64,000 bases of DNA, from contig NZ_QPIW01000002.1 in assembly GCF_003339505.1 (NCBI RefSeq), positions 186,001-250,000 of the forward strand. Direction: 5' to 3'. This stretch comes from Runella aurantiaca. GTDB lineage: Bacteria; Bacteroidota; Bacteroidia; Cytophagales; Spirosomataceae. The notes under the pieces are model-generated. The model was not told the origin of the DNA and did not search any database. It saw only the letters and a list, made by a program, of their open reading frames with translations. Positions 1-6,995 of this stretch are shown here, one piece after another. The stretch's first letter is position 1, and each line of letters opens with the position of its first letter. A program made the position numbers and the translations under genes.

Positions 1-963
1 TTCTTTTCCGTGGTTTCTTTTCAGGTCCAAAAACTCAAAAATATCGGCGTGCCAAGGCTCCAAATAAATGGCAAAAGAACCTTTGCGTTTTCCGCCTCCT
101 TGGTCTACATAACGAGCCGTATCATTGAACACCCGGAGCATCGGCACAATACCGTTTGAAGTACCGTTGGTGCCTTTGATGTAGCTTCCCGTAGCGCGGA
201 TATTGTGAATGCTCAACCCAATACCACCTGCCGATTGTGAAATCAACGCGCATTGTTTGAGGGTATCGTAAATGCCATCAATGCTGTCGTCTTTCATGGT
301 AAGTAAGAAGCAGCTCGACATTTGGGGCTTAGGAGTACCTGCGTTGAACAGGGTCGGGGTGGCGTGCGTAAACCAACGTTCCGAAAGGAGGTTGTAGGTT
401 TCAATGACGGAGTCAATATCCTCCAAGTGAATCCCTACCGCCACGCGCATGAGCATGTGTTGGGGCCGTTCGGCAATCTTGCCGTTCACTTTCAACAAGT
501 ATGATTTTTCGAGGGTTTTGTACCCAAAATAATCGTAACCATAGTCGCGGTCGTAGATGATGGTTGAATCCAGTAAGGCGGCATGTTTACGAATAATATC
601 GTGTGCTTCTTTTGAAATAAGCGATGCGTTTTCTCCCGTTTTTGGGTCTGTGTACGTGTAAAGCTGCTTCATGGTCGCCGAAAATGATTTCAGCGTGTTT
701 TTGTGAAGGTTTGAAATAGCAATACGGGCTGCCAGAATAGCGTAATCGGGGTGTTTAGTGGTCATAGAAGCGGCCGTTTCGGCGGCTAAAACATCCAACT
801 GTGCGGTTGTGACGCCATCAAAAATGCCTCCTACTACTTTCTTGGCTACTTCAATCGGCTGAACATAAAGTGCGTCTAAGCCGTAGCACAATTTTTCGAT
901 GCGAGAGGTGATTTTGTCAAACTTGACCGATTCCCGGCGGCCATCACGTTTTATAACATACAT
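1..963 (-). CDS. nrdA: Ribonucleoside-diphosphate reductase large (alpha) subunit, N-terminal part
   Basis: Class I ribonucleotide reductase catalytic subunit, which reduces ribonucleoside diphosphates to deoxy forms in the cytosol. Only the first 321 codons lie in the window; the reading frame is open through base 1. The start ATG at 963 opens with [18 protein letters not shown], typical of an N-terminal ATP-cone (about residues 1-95) that allosterically controls activity. Further along are [13 protein letters not shown] and [16 protein letters not shown], the latter carrying the N-terminal redox-active cysteine near residue 218. This matches class Ia NrdA, whose full length is usually about 750-850 aa. 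The small subunit is not visible. No clear TAnnTTTG box was found upstream; a perfect palindrome lies 350 bp upstream. Confidence 0.95.
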   Translation of the reverse strand, partial: MYVIKRDGRRESVKFDKITSRIEKLCYGLDALYVQPIEVAKKVVGGIFDGVTTAQLDVLAAETAASMTTKHPDYAILAARIAISNLHKNTLKSFSATMKQLYTYTDPKTGENASLISKEAHDIIRKHAALLDSTIIYDRDYGYDYFGYKTLEKSYLLKVNGKIAERPQHMLMRVAVGIHLEDIDSVIETYNLLSERWFTHATPTLFNAGTPKPQMSSCFLLTMKDDSIDGIYDTLKQCALISQSAGGIGLSIHNIRATGSYIKGTNGTSNGIVPMLRVFNDTARYVDQGGGKRKGSFAIYLEPWHADIFEFLDLKRNHGKE

Positions 964-1408
964 AGACTTAAGAAATTATATGGGGTTAGCGATACCTTAG
1001 TTTGTGTTCTTTCTGAAAAATATAGTGCTTATTCGAGGGAGGCGATAGTTGTTTCCCACATTTCTCAAAACGTTAGGTAAAGTCTGCGAAAATACGAATC
1101 TTTCCCGGCTCTCCACAACTCGACTTATCTCGTAGGCCGAGGAGAAATTTGAAAAATATAATCGTTATGTCACATTAAGAAATCGTTAACAAATTTGCTA
1201 TTAGCGGGTTACGCTAAGCGCGGGGACTTGAGGTTCGTTGAATATTTATACGAAAAATTTTTCGAATATTTTTACCCCAAACTTTTCAATCAAGAATCTG
1301 ATAAATGGAAGAATTGTTTACAATTGTAAACAAAGATTTTGTCCCTTCAAAATTTTCAGGCTACTTTTTTTGAAATAGTTATCAAGCGGTATCTGTTAAA
1401 AATCATAT
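964..1408. other. Gene-free stretch between nrdA and moeA
   Basis: AT-rich 445-bp intergenic region between the start of nrdA and the stop of moeA, both on the minus strand. It holds a perfect 20-bp palindrome at 1314-1333, an AT-rich palindrome CGAAAAATTTTTCG at 1251-1264 and a small hairpin TTAGCG-GGTTA-CGCTAA near 1201-1217. No convincing ORF, tRNA or classic NrdR box was seen. Confidence 0.5.
1314..1333. promoter_or_regulatory. Perfect 20-bp palindrome, CopY/BlaI-type box
   Basis: TTGTTTACAATTGTAAACAA is a perfect palindrome centred on TACA-AT-TGTA. TACAnnTGTA is the core recognised by BlaI/MecI/CopY-type winged-helix repressors, which are common in Bacteroidota. The only gene that could be transcribed away from it is nrdA (minus strand, start at 963). 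The operator function is inference; no such regulator gene is in the window. Confidence 0.45.
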
Positions 1409-2605
1409 TCAATATCCATATCGCCATATTGGGAGTATTTCTCCTTTTTTAAATTCATTTTTTTCTTTGGGGAGCTCCAAAAATCCTTGATTATCAATAA
1501 GATTTGCGAAATCGCCAGAGCCGTGACCCGTTAGGGGACGAGCCATCAACGTTGCTCCTTCCTGAAACAATTGTACCTGGAGGAAGTAGGTAAGGGGTGA
1601 ATTATATACGTAATCGTCACTTAGTGCAGCATAGATATTATCCATTGCCGGAATCCCCAATGACTTGCGTAGCCACGGAATAAAATACCGACGAGCGCAG
1701 ACAAAAGAAGAGACGGGGTTGCCAGGCAGAGCAAAAACGACGTTGTTGTTTTTGCGGCCAAACCAAAACGGTTTGCCGGGCTGTTGGCTGAGTTTATGAA
1801 AATATTTTTCGACCCCTTCGGTTTGCAGTGCTTTAGGAATAAAGTCCTTTTTGCCCTGCGACACTCCCCCGCACAAAATCAGCACGTCGTACTGGGTAAG
1901 GGCGTTTTGGATGGCCTGTTGGGTAGCCGACAAATCGTCGGGAATATGAACAAAATCAACGTTGATGCGGTAGTCTTTCAAAAGGGTGGCTATGCAATGC
2001 ACGTTTGAACTGCGAATTTGGTGGGGCAGGGGTATTTGCTCTACCGCAACCAGTTCGTCTCCCGAAGTAATAATGACCACCGAAGGCAACTTTTTGACCG
2101 GAACATGGACCGCCCCGACGCTGGCGGCAATCGCGATTTCGGGTGGACCCAAAAGCGTGTGAGGTTGGATAATAGCAGTGCCCGCTCGGCGGTCTTCGCC
2201 TTGATAATGCACGTTTTGTCCTTCTCTAACGTCAGCGTTGAGATGAACAATGCCGTCTTTAATGGTAAAATCTTCGTACCGAATCACTAAGTCGGTGTTG
2301 ATGGGCAACATTGCACCCGTCATTACCTCAATGCAAGCGTTGGAGTCCGAAAGTGTATGCTGTGTTTCGCCAGCGGTTTGGGTGCTTTCAATTAGGAAAG
2401 TCCGTTGCCCATTGGCATAACTTTGCCATTGAATAGCAATACCGTCCATCGTGACGCGGTCAAACGGCGGAAAGTCGCGGTCGGCTACGAGCGGCTCTGC
2501 CAACACCCGCTGGTGAGCGTCGGTAAAGGGCACGTATTCCGTACCGTAATCAATGCTGTTTTCTAAAATGATGCGGGTGGCTTCCGTAACGGTGGTTAAT
2601 TCCAT
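1409..2605 (-). CDS. moeA: Molybdopterin molybdenumtransferase MoeA
   Basis: Inserts molybdate into adenylylated molybdopterin, the last step of molybdenum cofactor synthesis (cytosol). The 398-aa protein begins MELTTVTEATRIILEN with the ATG at 2605. A longer open frame to 2728 exists but overlaps xdhC and lacks family similarity, so it was rejected as the start. Diagnostic stretches are the N-terminal FPPFDRVTMDGIA (around residue 45), the central MoCF-binding segments IITSGDELV and LILCGGVSQGKKDF (around residues 175-245) and GKPFWFGRK...FALPGNPVSS (around 275-300), followed by the C-terminal beta domain. Length is usual for MoeA (about 390-410 aa). It starts 4 bp after the xdhC stop, so the two form one operon. 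Confidence 0.95.
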   Translation of the reverse strand: MELTTVTEATRIILENSIDYGTEYVPFTDAHQRVLAEPLVADRDFPPFDRVTMDGIAIQWQSYANGQRTFLIESTQTAGETQHTLSDSNACIEVMTGAMLPINTDLVIRYEDFTIKDGIVHLNADVREGQNVHYQGEDRRAGTAIIQPHTLLGPPEIAIAASVGAVHVPVKKLPSVVIITSGDELVAVEQIPLPHQIRSSNVHCIATLLKDYRINVDFVHIPDDLSATQQAIQNALTQYDVLILCGGVSQGKKDFIPKALQTEGVEKYFHKLSQQPGKPFWFGRKNNNVVFALPGNPVSSFVCARRYFIPWLRKSLGIPAMDNIYAALSDDYVYNSPLTYFLQVQLFQEGATLMARPLTGHGSGDFANLIDNQGFLELPKEKNEFKKGEILPIWRYGY

Positions 2606-2609
2606 AAAA

Positions 2610-3731
2610 TCAGTCTCTTTCGTGAATGGGGGTTGTGCGTAGGCGCAAAGCCGCGCCAGTACGGTCGGAGAAAACGGCCCGGATTTCGGCGACAATGGAC
2701 AGGGCAATTTCTTCGGGCGAAATGGCACCTATGTCCAAACCGACAGGGGCGTGGATGCGTTCCATATCGGTTTCTGAAATCTCAATTCCTTCTTGGGCCA
2801 GTTCGTCAAATATCTTTTCAGAACGTACGCGTGGCCCCAGCATTCCGACGTACGCGGCGGCCGTTTTCAGGACTTTGGGTAAATTGTATTTATCGGTTTT
2901 GAAATCATGCGACATCAAAATGATGGCAGTATGCTCATCGATGAGAATCGAATCAAACTCGGCAGGAGTAACAATGGCATCGGCCACGGAACTGAGCTTC
3001 TGCATGATTTTCTGCGGATTGGCCACCACCGTGGCCCGCCACCCGATTTCTTTGACCAGTCGTGCCAACGGCAGCACGTCGTATTGGTGCCCCATCAAAA
3101 CAAGGTGAACTTCGGGAGGGAGAATTTCAATGAATATTTCTATTTCTCGTCCGTCGGTAAGGCTAAAGGTAGCGGGTCGTGAGCGGCCTTTTTGAGCAAA
3201 ATTATGAATCGTTTTTTCAATGGTTTGCTGTAAGTCATTGTTCCCAAACACATTCAGGCTTGCTGGCCCAGTATAGCGAACCATGGTTCCCGCGCGCAAA
3301 TCATTGTATTCATCCTCCAAACCAATGATGGTCAGTAAAATATGCGTTTGACGGCGTTCGGCCATGCAGCTTTTCAGGATTTCAACGGGATTGTTGGGGT
3401 TTCCGATTTCTAAAGGCGAAAGCAGTACGTCGATGACGCCATTGCAGCCCAATCCCACGCCGATTTGGTGTTGGTCGTCTTCGGTGGTATCGTAGGTGAC
3501 CAAACTCGGCCGAGATTTGGCCATGGCCAGCCGGGCGCGTTTGAGGGCGTCGCCCTCCAAACAGCCGCCGCTGATACCGCCCACCCACACGCCATCGTCC
3601 ATGACCAGCATTCGTGCGCCCGTGCGGCGGTAAGAAGAGCCTTCAACGCGCACCACGGTTGCGATGGCCGCTTTGGTTTTTTTAGGATTTAAGTGATCGT
3701 AGGCGTTAATGATTGCTTTCAGCTCTTTCAT
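2610..3731 (-). CDS. XdhC/CoxI family molybdoenzyme maturation factor
   Basis: 373-aa member of the XdhC family, which binds molybdenum cofactor and promotes its sulfuration and insertion into xanthine-dehydrogenase-type enzymes. The N-terminal CoxI domain is clear: GSSYRRTGARMLVMDDG, then GGISGGCLEGDALKRA (around residues 30-70). The C-terminal half is a Rossmann-type XdhC_C domain with VHLVLMGHQYDVLPLARL and YVGMLGPRVRSEKIF, ending IVAEIRAVFSDRTGAAL. It is first gene of an operon with moeA and has a good promoter at 3766-3795. No xdhA/xdhB or CoxL gene is in the window, so the client enzyme must be encoded elsewhere. Residue assignments are by eye. Confidence 0.9.
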   Translation of the reverse strand: MKELKAIINAYDHLNPKKTKAAIATVVRVEGSSYRRTGARMLVMDDGVWVGGISGGCLEGDALKRARLAMAKSRPSLVTYDTTEDDQHQIGVGLGCNGVIDVLLSPLEIGNPNNPVEILKSCMAERRQTHILLTIIGLEDEYNDLRAGTMVRYTGPASLNVFGNNDLQQTIEKTIHNFAQKGRSRPATFSLTDGREIEIFIEILPPEVHLVLMGHQYDVLPLARLVKEIGWRATVVANPQKIMQKLSSVADAIVTPAEFDSILIDEHTAIILMSHDFKTDKYNLPKVLKTAAAYVGMLGPRVRSEKIFDELAQEGIEISETDMERIHAPVGLDIGAISPEEIALSIVAEIRAVFSDRTGAALRLRTTPIHERD

Positions 3732-3765
3732 GCTTTTGTATAAATCTATCTTGTCAGATTCACAA

Positions 3766-3795
3766 CAAAAATAGTTTTTTCGTTCCTTTCAGCAA
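3766..3795 (-). promoter_or_regulatory. Promoter of xdhC-moeA (Bacteroidota type)
   Basis: On the minus strand a TTG (-33, complement of 3793-3795) is followed after 19 nt by TATTTTTG (complement of 3766-3773), matching the Bacteroidota primary sigma consensus TTG-N19-TAnnTTTG. It leaves a leader of roughly 25-35 nt before the ATG at 3731. Confidence 0.6.
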
Positions 3796-3861
3796 TGACC
3801 TCCGTTAGTATTGGTCAAATTCGTTCCCGATATTTGCGCTCAAAAGCATATTCTTTCAAAC

Positions 3862-4449
3862 ATGAAATCAATCGTTGTGTATTGTGGTTCCAACGCGGGC
3901 AAGCGTCCCGAATATCTCCAATTGGCTGCGGAAGTAGGTCTGGCCATGGCCAAACGGGGCATTAATTTAGTGTACGGCGGCGGCAACCTCGGCCTGATGC
4001 GGGCCGTGGCCGACGGCACGTTGGCGGGTGGCGCACAGGTAACGGGCATTATTCCTAATTTTTTGGCAGAATTGGAAGTAGCCCACCAAACGCTGACCGA
4101 AATTCATTTTGTGGATACCATGCACGAGCGCAAAGCCAAGATGGTGTCGTTGTCGGATGGCGTTATTAATTTGCCGGGGGGCTACGGAACCCTCGACGAA
4201 ATGTTTGAGATTTTGGCCTGGGCTCAGTTAAAAATTTTTCATGGGCCGGTAGGCGTCCTTAATTACAACGGTTTTTACAACAACTTGTTGGCGCACCTAG
4301 AGGTGATGGTAGAAGAAGGTTTTCTTAAACCTGAAAACCGCGATTTACTGATTGTGGCCGACAATATTGAGGATTTATTGGATAAAATGCAGGCCTTTGT
4401 GCGCAAAGAAAGTAAGTTGGAGCTGAAGAATATTCAGCGGGAGAAGTGA
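3862..4449 (+). CDS. LOG family nucleotide 5'-monophosphate phosphoribohydrolase
   Basis: LOG/YvdD-type lysine-decarboxylase-fold protein of about 195 aa that cleaves nucleoside 5'-monophosphates (cytokinin ribotides in plants) to free base and ribose 5-phosphate. It contains YCGSNAG near the start, LVYGGGNLGLM and the family signature PGGYGTLDEMFE (around residues 105-120), where the glutamate is catalytic. The chosen start MKSIVVYCGS at 3862 matches the family; the open frame extends to 3811 but that extension looks non-coding. Transcribed divergently from xdhC-moeA, with hairpins and a T-run downstream. The physiological substrate is unknown; the old label 'lysine decarboxylase' is not supported. 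Confidence 0.88.
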   Translation: MKSIVVYCGSNAGKRPEYLQLAAEVGLAMAKRGINLVYGGGNLGLMRAVADGTLAGGAQVTGIIPNFLAELEVAHQTLTEIHFVDTMHERKAKMVSLSDGVINLPGGYGTLDEMFEILAWAQLKIFHGPVGVLNYNGFYNNLLAHLEVMVEEGFLKPENRDLLIVADNIEDLLDKMQAFVRKESKLELKNIQREK

Positions 4450-4517
4450 GGAGACAGAAGTGAGAATCCAGTAGCGAGGAGTGACGGGCCGCCCCGTGCC
4501 GCAAGTTAAGTTAGTGC

Positions 4518-4539
4518 GGTTGGTTTCTCAAAACCAACC
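4518..4539. repeat. Intergenic palindrome with CTCA tetraloop
   Basis: Perfect 9-bp stem GGTTGGTTT / AAACCAACC closing the loop CTCA, between the LOG gene and murE. It has the same loop and TTT/AAA closing pairs as the hairpins at 4542-4559, 62280-62301 and 62332-62357, while the outer stem sequences differ. It may belong to a REP-like family. Confidence 0.5.
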
Positions 4540-4541
4540 CA

Positions 4542-4568
4542 GAGGATTCTCAAATCCTCGTTTTTTTT
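4542..4568 (+). terminator. Hairpin plus T-run after the LOG gene
   Basis: GAGGATT-CTCA-AATCCTC (4542-4559) is a perfect 7-bp stem followed by a G and a run of eight T (4561-4568), a plausible intrinsic terminator for the LOG gene 26 bp before murE begins. The loop is again CTCA, as in the neighbouring palindrome. Confidence 0.55.
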
Positions 4569-4593
4569 AAAACCATAAAGAACGCAGTTAAAC

Positions 4594-6051
4594 ATGTCAA
4601 AGACGCTTCAGGAAATATTGGCGGGTGTTCCAGTCATTTCAGTGATTGGAAATACTGGTATCGAACCAACGGGTATTGAGTTTGATTCGCGGCGCGTAGT
4701 AGCGGGGTCGTTGTTTGTGGCTCAAAAAGGCACACAGGTAGATGGACATCAGTTTATTCCAAAAGTGATTGAAATGGGAGCGGCGGCGATTTTGTGTGAA
4801 GACTTACCCGCTGATTTGGCCGATGGAATCACGTACATTCATGTGGCAGATTCTGCCCGTACGATGGGCCTTTTGGCGGCCAATTTTTACGATAATCCTT
4901 CGTCAAAACTCCAGTTGGTGGGCGTAACGGGTACCAATGGTAAAACTTCGACCGTGACGCTTTTGTTCAAGCTATTTCGGCAATTGGGCTATCGTGTGGG
5001 GCTGCTTTCAACGGTGCAAAACCAAATTGACGATGACGTTATTCCGTCCACGCACACCACGCCCGACTCGGTCAAAATCAATGAGTTATTGGCCGAAATG
5101 GTACGGCGTGGCTGTACGCATTGTTTTATGGAAGTGAGCTCTCACGCCGTGGCGCAGGAGCGCATTGCGGGTTTACTTTTTTCGGGCGGTATTTTTACCA
5201 ACATCACTCATGATCACCTTGATTTTCATAAAACGTTTGACAATTACATCAAAGCCAAAAAAGGCTTCTTTGACCAGCTGCCCAAACACGCTTTTGCGCT
5301 CGTCAATATCGACGACCGCCGTGGCGGGGTAATGGTGCAAAATACCGCCGCCCGCAAAGAAACTTATTCACTCCAAACCATCGCAACTTTCAAAGGAAAG
5401 CTGCTTTCCGATAGCCTTTTTGGTCTTCAAATGGAAATCGATGGCAAAGAAGTTTGGTTTAAATTGATTGGTAAATTCAACGCTTACAACCTGTTGGGGG
5501 TGTACGGTGCGGCGTTGCTGTTGGGGGAGGACGAAGAGCAGGTTCTTACGGCTTTATCGGCAATTACACCGCCGCCGGGCCGTTTTGAGCAAGTCGTCAG
5601 CGCGGATGCCATCGTAGGAATTGTGGATTATGCCCACACGTCCGATGCCCTTCAAAATGTATTGGAAACCATCAATGAACTTCGGGAGGGCGACCAGCAG
5701 GTGATTACTGTCGTAGGCTGTGGCGGAAATCGTGATGCTACTAAGCGTCCCGAAATGGCGCGTATTGCGGGAGAATTGAGCACCCGCGTGATTCTTACGT
5801 CCGACAATCCGCGCAACGAAGAGCCGATGGAGATTTTGGCGCAGATGGAAGTAGGAATCTCGCCCGTAGATTATAAAAAAATGAAAGTCATCGAAGATCG
5901 CCGCGCGGCCATTCGTTATGCGGTATCGTTGGCGCAGCCGCACGACATCATTTTGGTAGCAGGCAAGGGCCACGAAACCTACCAAGAGGTTAAGGGCGTA
6001 AAGCACCATTTTGATGATAGGGAGGAGTTGAGGGAGGCATTTGAGGGTTAA
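4594..6051 (+). CDS. murE: UDP-N-acetylmuramoyl-tripeptide synthetase MurE (meso-DAP type)
   Basis: Cytosolic Mur ligase adding meso-diaminopimelate to UDP-MurNAc-L-Ala-D-Glu in peptidoglycan synthesis. The 485-aa protein has the three Mur domains: N-terminal substrate domain (about 1-95), ATPase domain with GTNGKTS at 113-119 and the segment DHLDFHKTFDNYIKAKKGFF carrying the likely carbamylated lysine near 229, and a C-terminal ligase domain from about 330. The DNPR motif at 404-407 is the diagnostic motif for binding meso-DAP rather than lysine. Length is normal. The 3' end overlaps the convergent lipoprotein gene by 4 bp. It stands apart from a mur/fts cluster, which is common in Bacteroidota. 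Confidence 0.97.
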   Translation: MSKTLQEILAGVPVISVIGNTGIEPTGIEFDSRRVVAGSLFVAQKGTQVDGHQFIPKVIEMGAAAILCEDLPADLADGITYIHVADSARTMGLLAANFYDNPSSKLQLVGVTGTNGKTSTVTLLFKLFRQLGYRVGLLSTVQNQIDDDVIPSTHTTPDSVKINELLAEMVRRGCTHCFMEVSSHAVAQERIAGLLFSGGIFTNITHDHLDFHKTFDNYIKAKKGFFDQLPKHAFALVNIDDRRGGVMVQNTAARKETYSLQTIATFKGKLLSDSLFGLQMEIDGKEVWFKLIGKFNAYNLLGVYGAALLLGEDEEQVLTALSAITPPPGRFEQVVSADAIVGIVDYAHTSDALQNVLETINELREGDQQVITVVGCGGNRDATKRPEMARIAGELSTRVILTSDNPRNEEPMEILAQMEVGISPVDYKKMKVIEDRRAAIRYAVSLAQPHDIILVAGKGHETYQEVKGVKHHFDDREELREAFEG

Positions 6052-6473
6052 TCTCTTTCAAACATAAAAGAACTACCCCACCAATCAATAACTAATTGTT
6101 TTCTTGAAAGTTCTGAAATAACGCCAAACCTAGGGGTTTTTGGGTCAATAAATGGAATACACCCTGGTTTACCAAATTGAAGATAAATTCGGTTTTTTAC
6201 TAAGTCATATCTTTCAGCTTTGTTGCACCAGCCTCCATCAAATGGGAAACGTAGATAAAAATTATCTGAGTTTTTATATTGTATGGTACCATTGAGACGA
6301 AACTGAATGATGAATTTCTGGTTGTTTTCGGGCCTCCAGCTACTGTCAGGATGAGGTTTGAATTCAGTTAGTTTCCAAGAACCAGTTAGCCAAATTGGGC
6401 TAATAGAGTGATTTTCCAGATTACATCCTATCAAAATCAATATACACAGAAAAGTAAAGACAGTCTTTTTCAT
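6048..6473 (-). CDS. Small predicted lipoprotein, lipocalin-like
   Basis: 141-aa protein with a lipoprotein signal MKKTVFTFLCILILIGC (lipobox LIGC, lipidated Cys17), so anchored in the periplasm or outer membrane. The mature part begins with LTGSWKLTEF, a pattern seen in lipocalin-like small Bacteroidota lipoproteins, and ends DWWGSSFMFERD, consistent with a small beta-barrel. No catalytic motif is visible and the function is unknown. It converges on murE with a 4-bp overlap of stops. Confidence 0.7.
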   Translation of the reverse strand: MKKTVFTFLCILILIGCNLENHSISPIWLTGSWKLTEFKPHPDSSWRPENNQKFIIQFRLNGTIQYKNSDNFYLRFPFDGGWCNKAERYDLVKNRIYLQFGKPGCIPFIDPKTPRFGVISELSRKQLVIDWWGSSFMFERD

Positions 6474-6845
6474 AGATAAGGAGCTAAGATGATAACAAAA
6501 AAGAGATTACTTCATTCTTATGCAAAGGCTTGTTTTAGAACGCTCTGTAAGGTGCTAAAAGTATACTCATAAAAACCGAATACCTATTTGAAAACTCACT
6601 TTGCAAATAGCCTATAACGATTTTGGCTCATATGGGGGTAGGAGTCTCACTAAGAAATTTTGATTCCTTTTGTTGCCGAATTAGCGGATAAGCGGTATGC
6701 GTATTTTTGCCAAAAAATAGGCGTAATTATCGGTTTTCCGATAATTTATCAGAAATCCTGATAAAAGCGAAAAATTACAAAGCTATTTTTCAAACCTAAA
6801 ACTATTTCAAAGGCTTCGGCGTTTATGTGTTATATCTGTTCTTGT

Positions 6846-6884
6846 AAAAGCTTCGATCTTCTAAAGTCGGAGCTTTTGTTTTTT
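6846..6884 (+). terminator. Terminator-like hairpin without an upstream gene
   Basis: AAAAGCTTCGA (6846-6856) pairs with TCGGAGCTTTT (6867-6877) with one mismatch and is followed by GTTTTTT, the layout of an intrinsic terminator on the plus strand. No protein gene ends upstream on that strand (murE ends 800 bp earlier), so it may end a small RNA or a long murE transcript. Confidence 0.5.
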
Positions 6885-6956
6885 ATTCTTCCCCTACTGA
6901 TGGCATTTCAATTGCCTACGTTTAAAATCAAATTAGCATAACAAAAACAGAGGTCG

Positions 6957-6964
6957 TAAATTTG
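6957..6964 (+). promoter_or_regulatory. -7 box for the dehydrogenase gene
   Basis: TAAATTTG matches TAnnTTTG and ends 31 nt before the ATG at 6996. No good -33 TTG is present at the usual distance, so confidence is limited. Confidence 0.4.
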
Positions 6965-6995
6965 TGCTTTCGCTGAAGATTTCGAAAGCTCACCA

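Larger units (their letters stand above)
6474..6995. other. Gene-free stretch with clustered hairpins
   Basis: 520-bp region between the divergent starts of the lipoprotein and the dehydrogenase. It contains ATTATCGG-TTTT-CCGATAAT near 6727-6746, then TTATCAG-AAATC-CTGATAA just after it, and an inverted repeat CTATTTG/CAAATAG near 6581-6612. A terminator-like stem lies at 6846-6884 and a -7-like box TAAATTTG at 6957-6964. No ORF is supported. A small plus-strand RNA ending at the terminator is possible but unproven. Confidence 0.4.

Noticed and set aside
2606-2728. Longer moeA start at 2728
   Set aside because: The extension overlaps xdhC, does not resemble MoeA N termini and would merge two genes; the start at 2605 fits the family.
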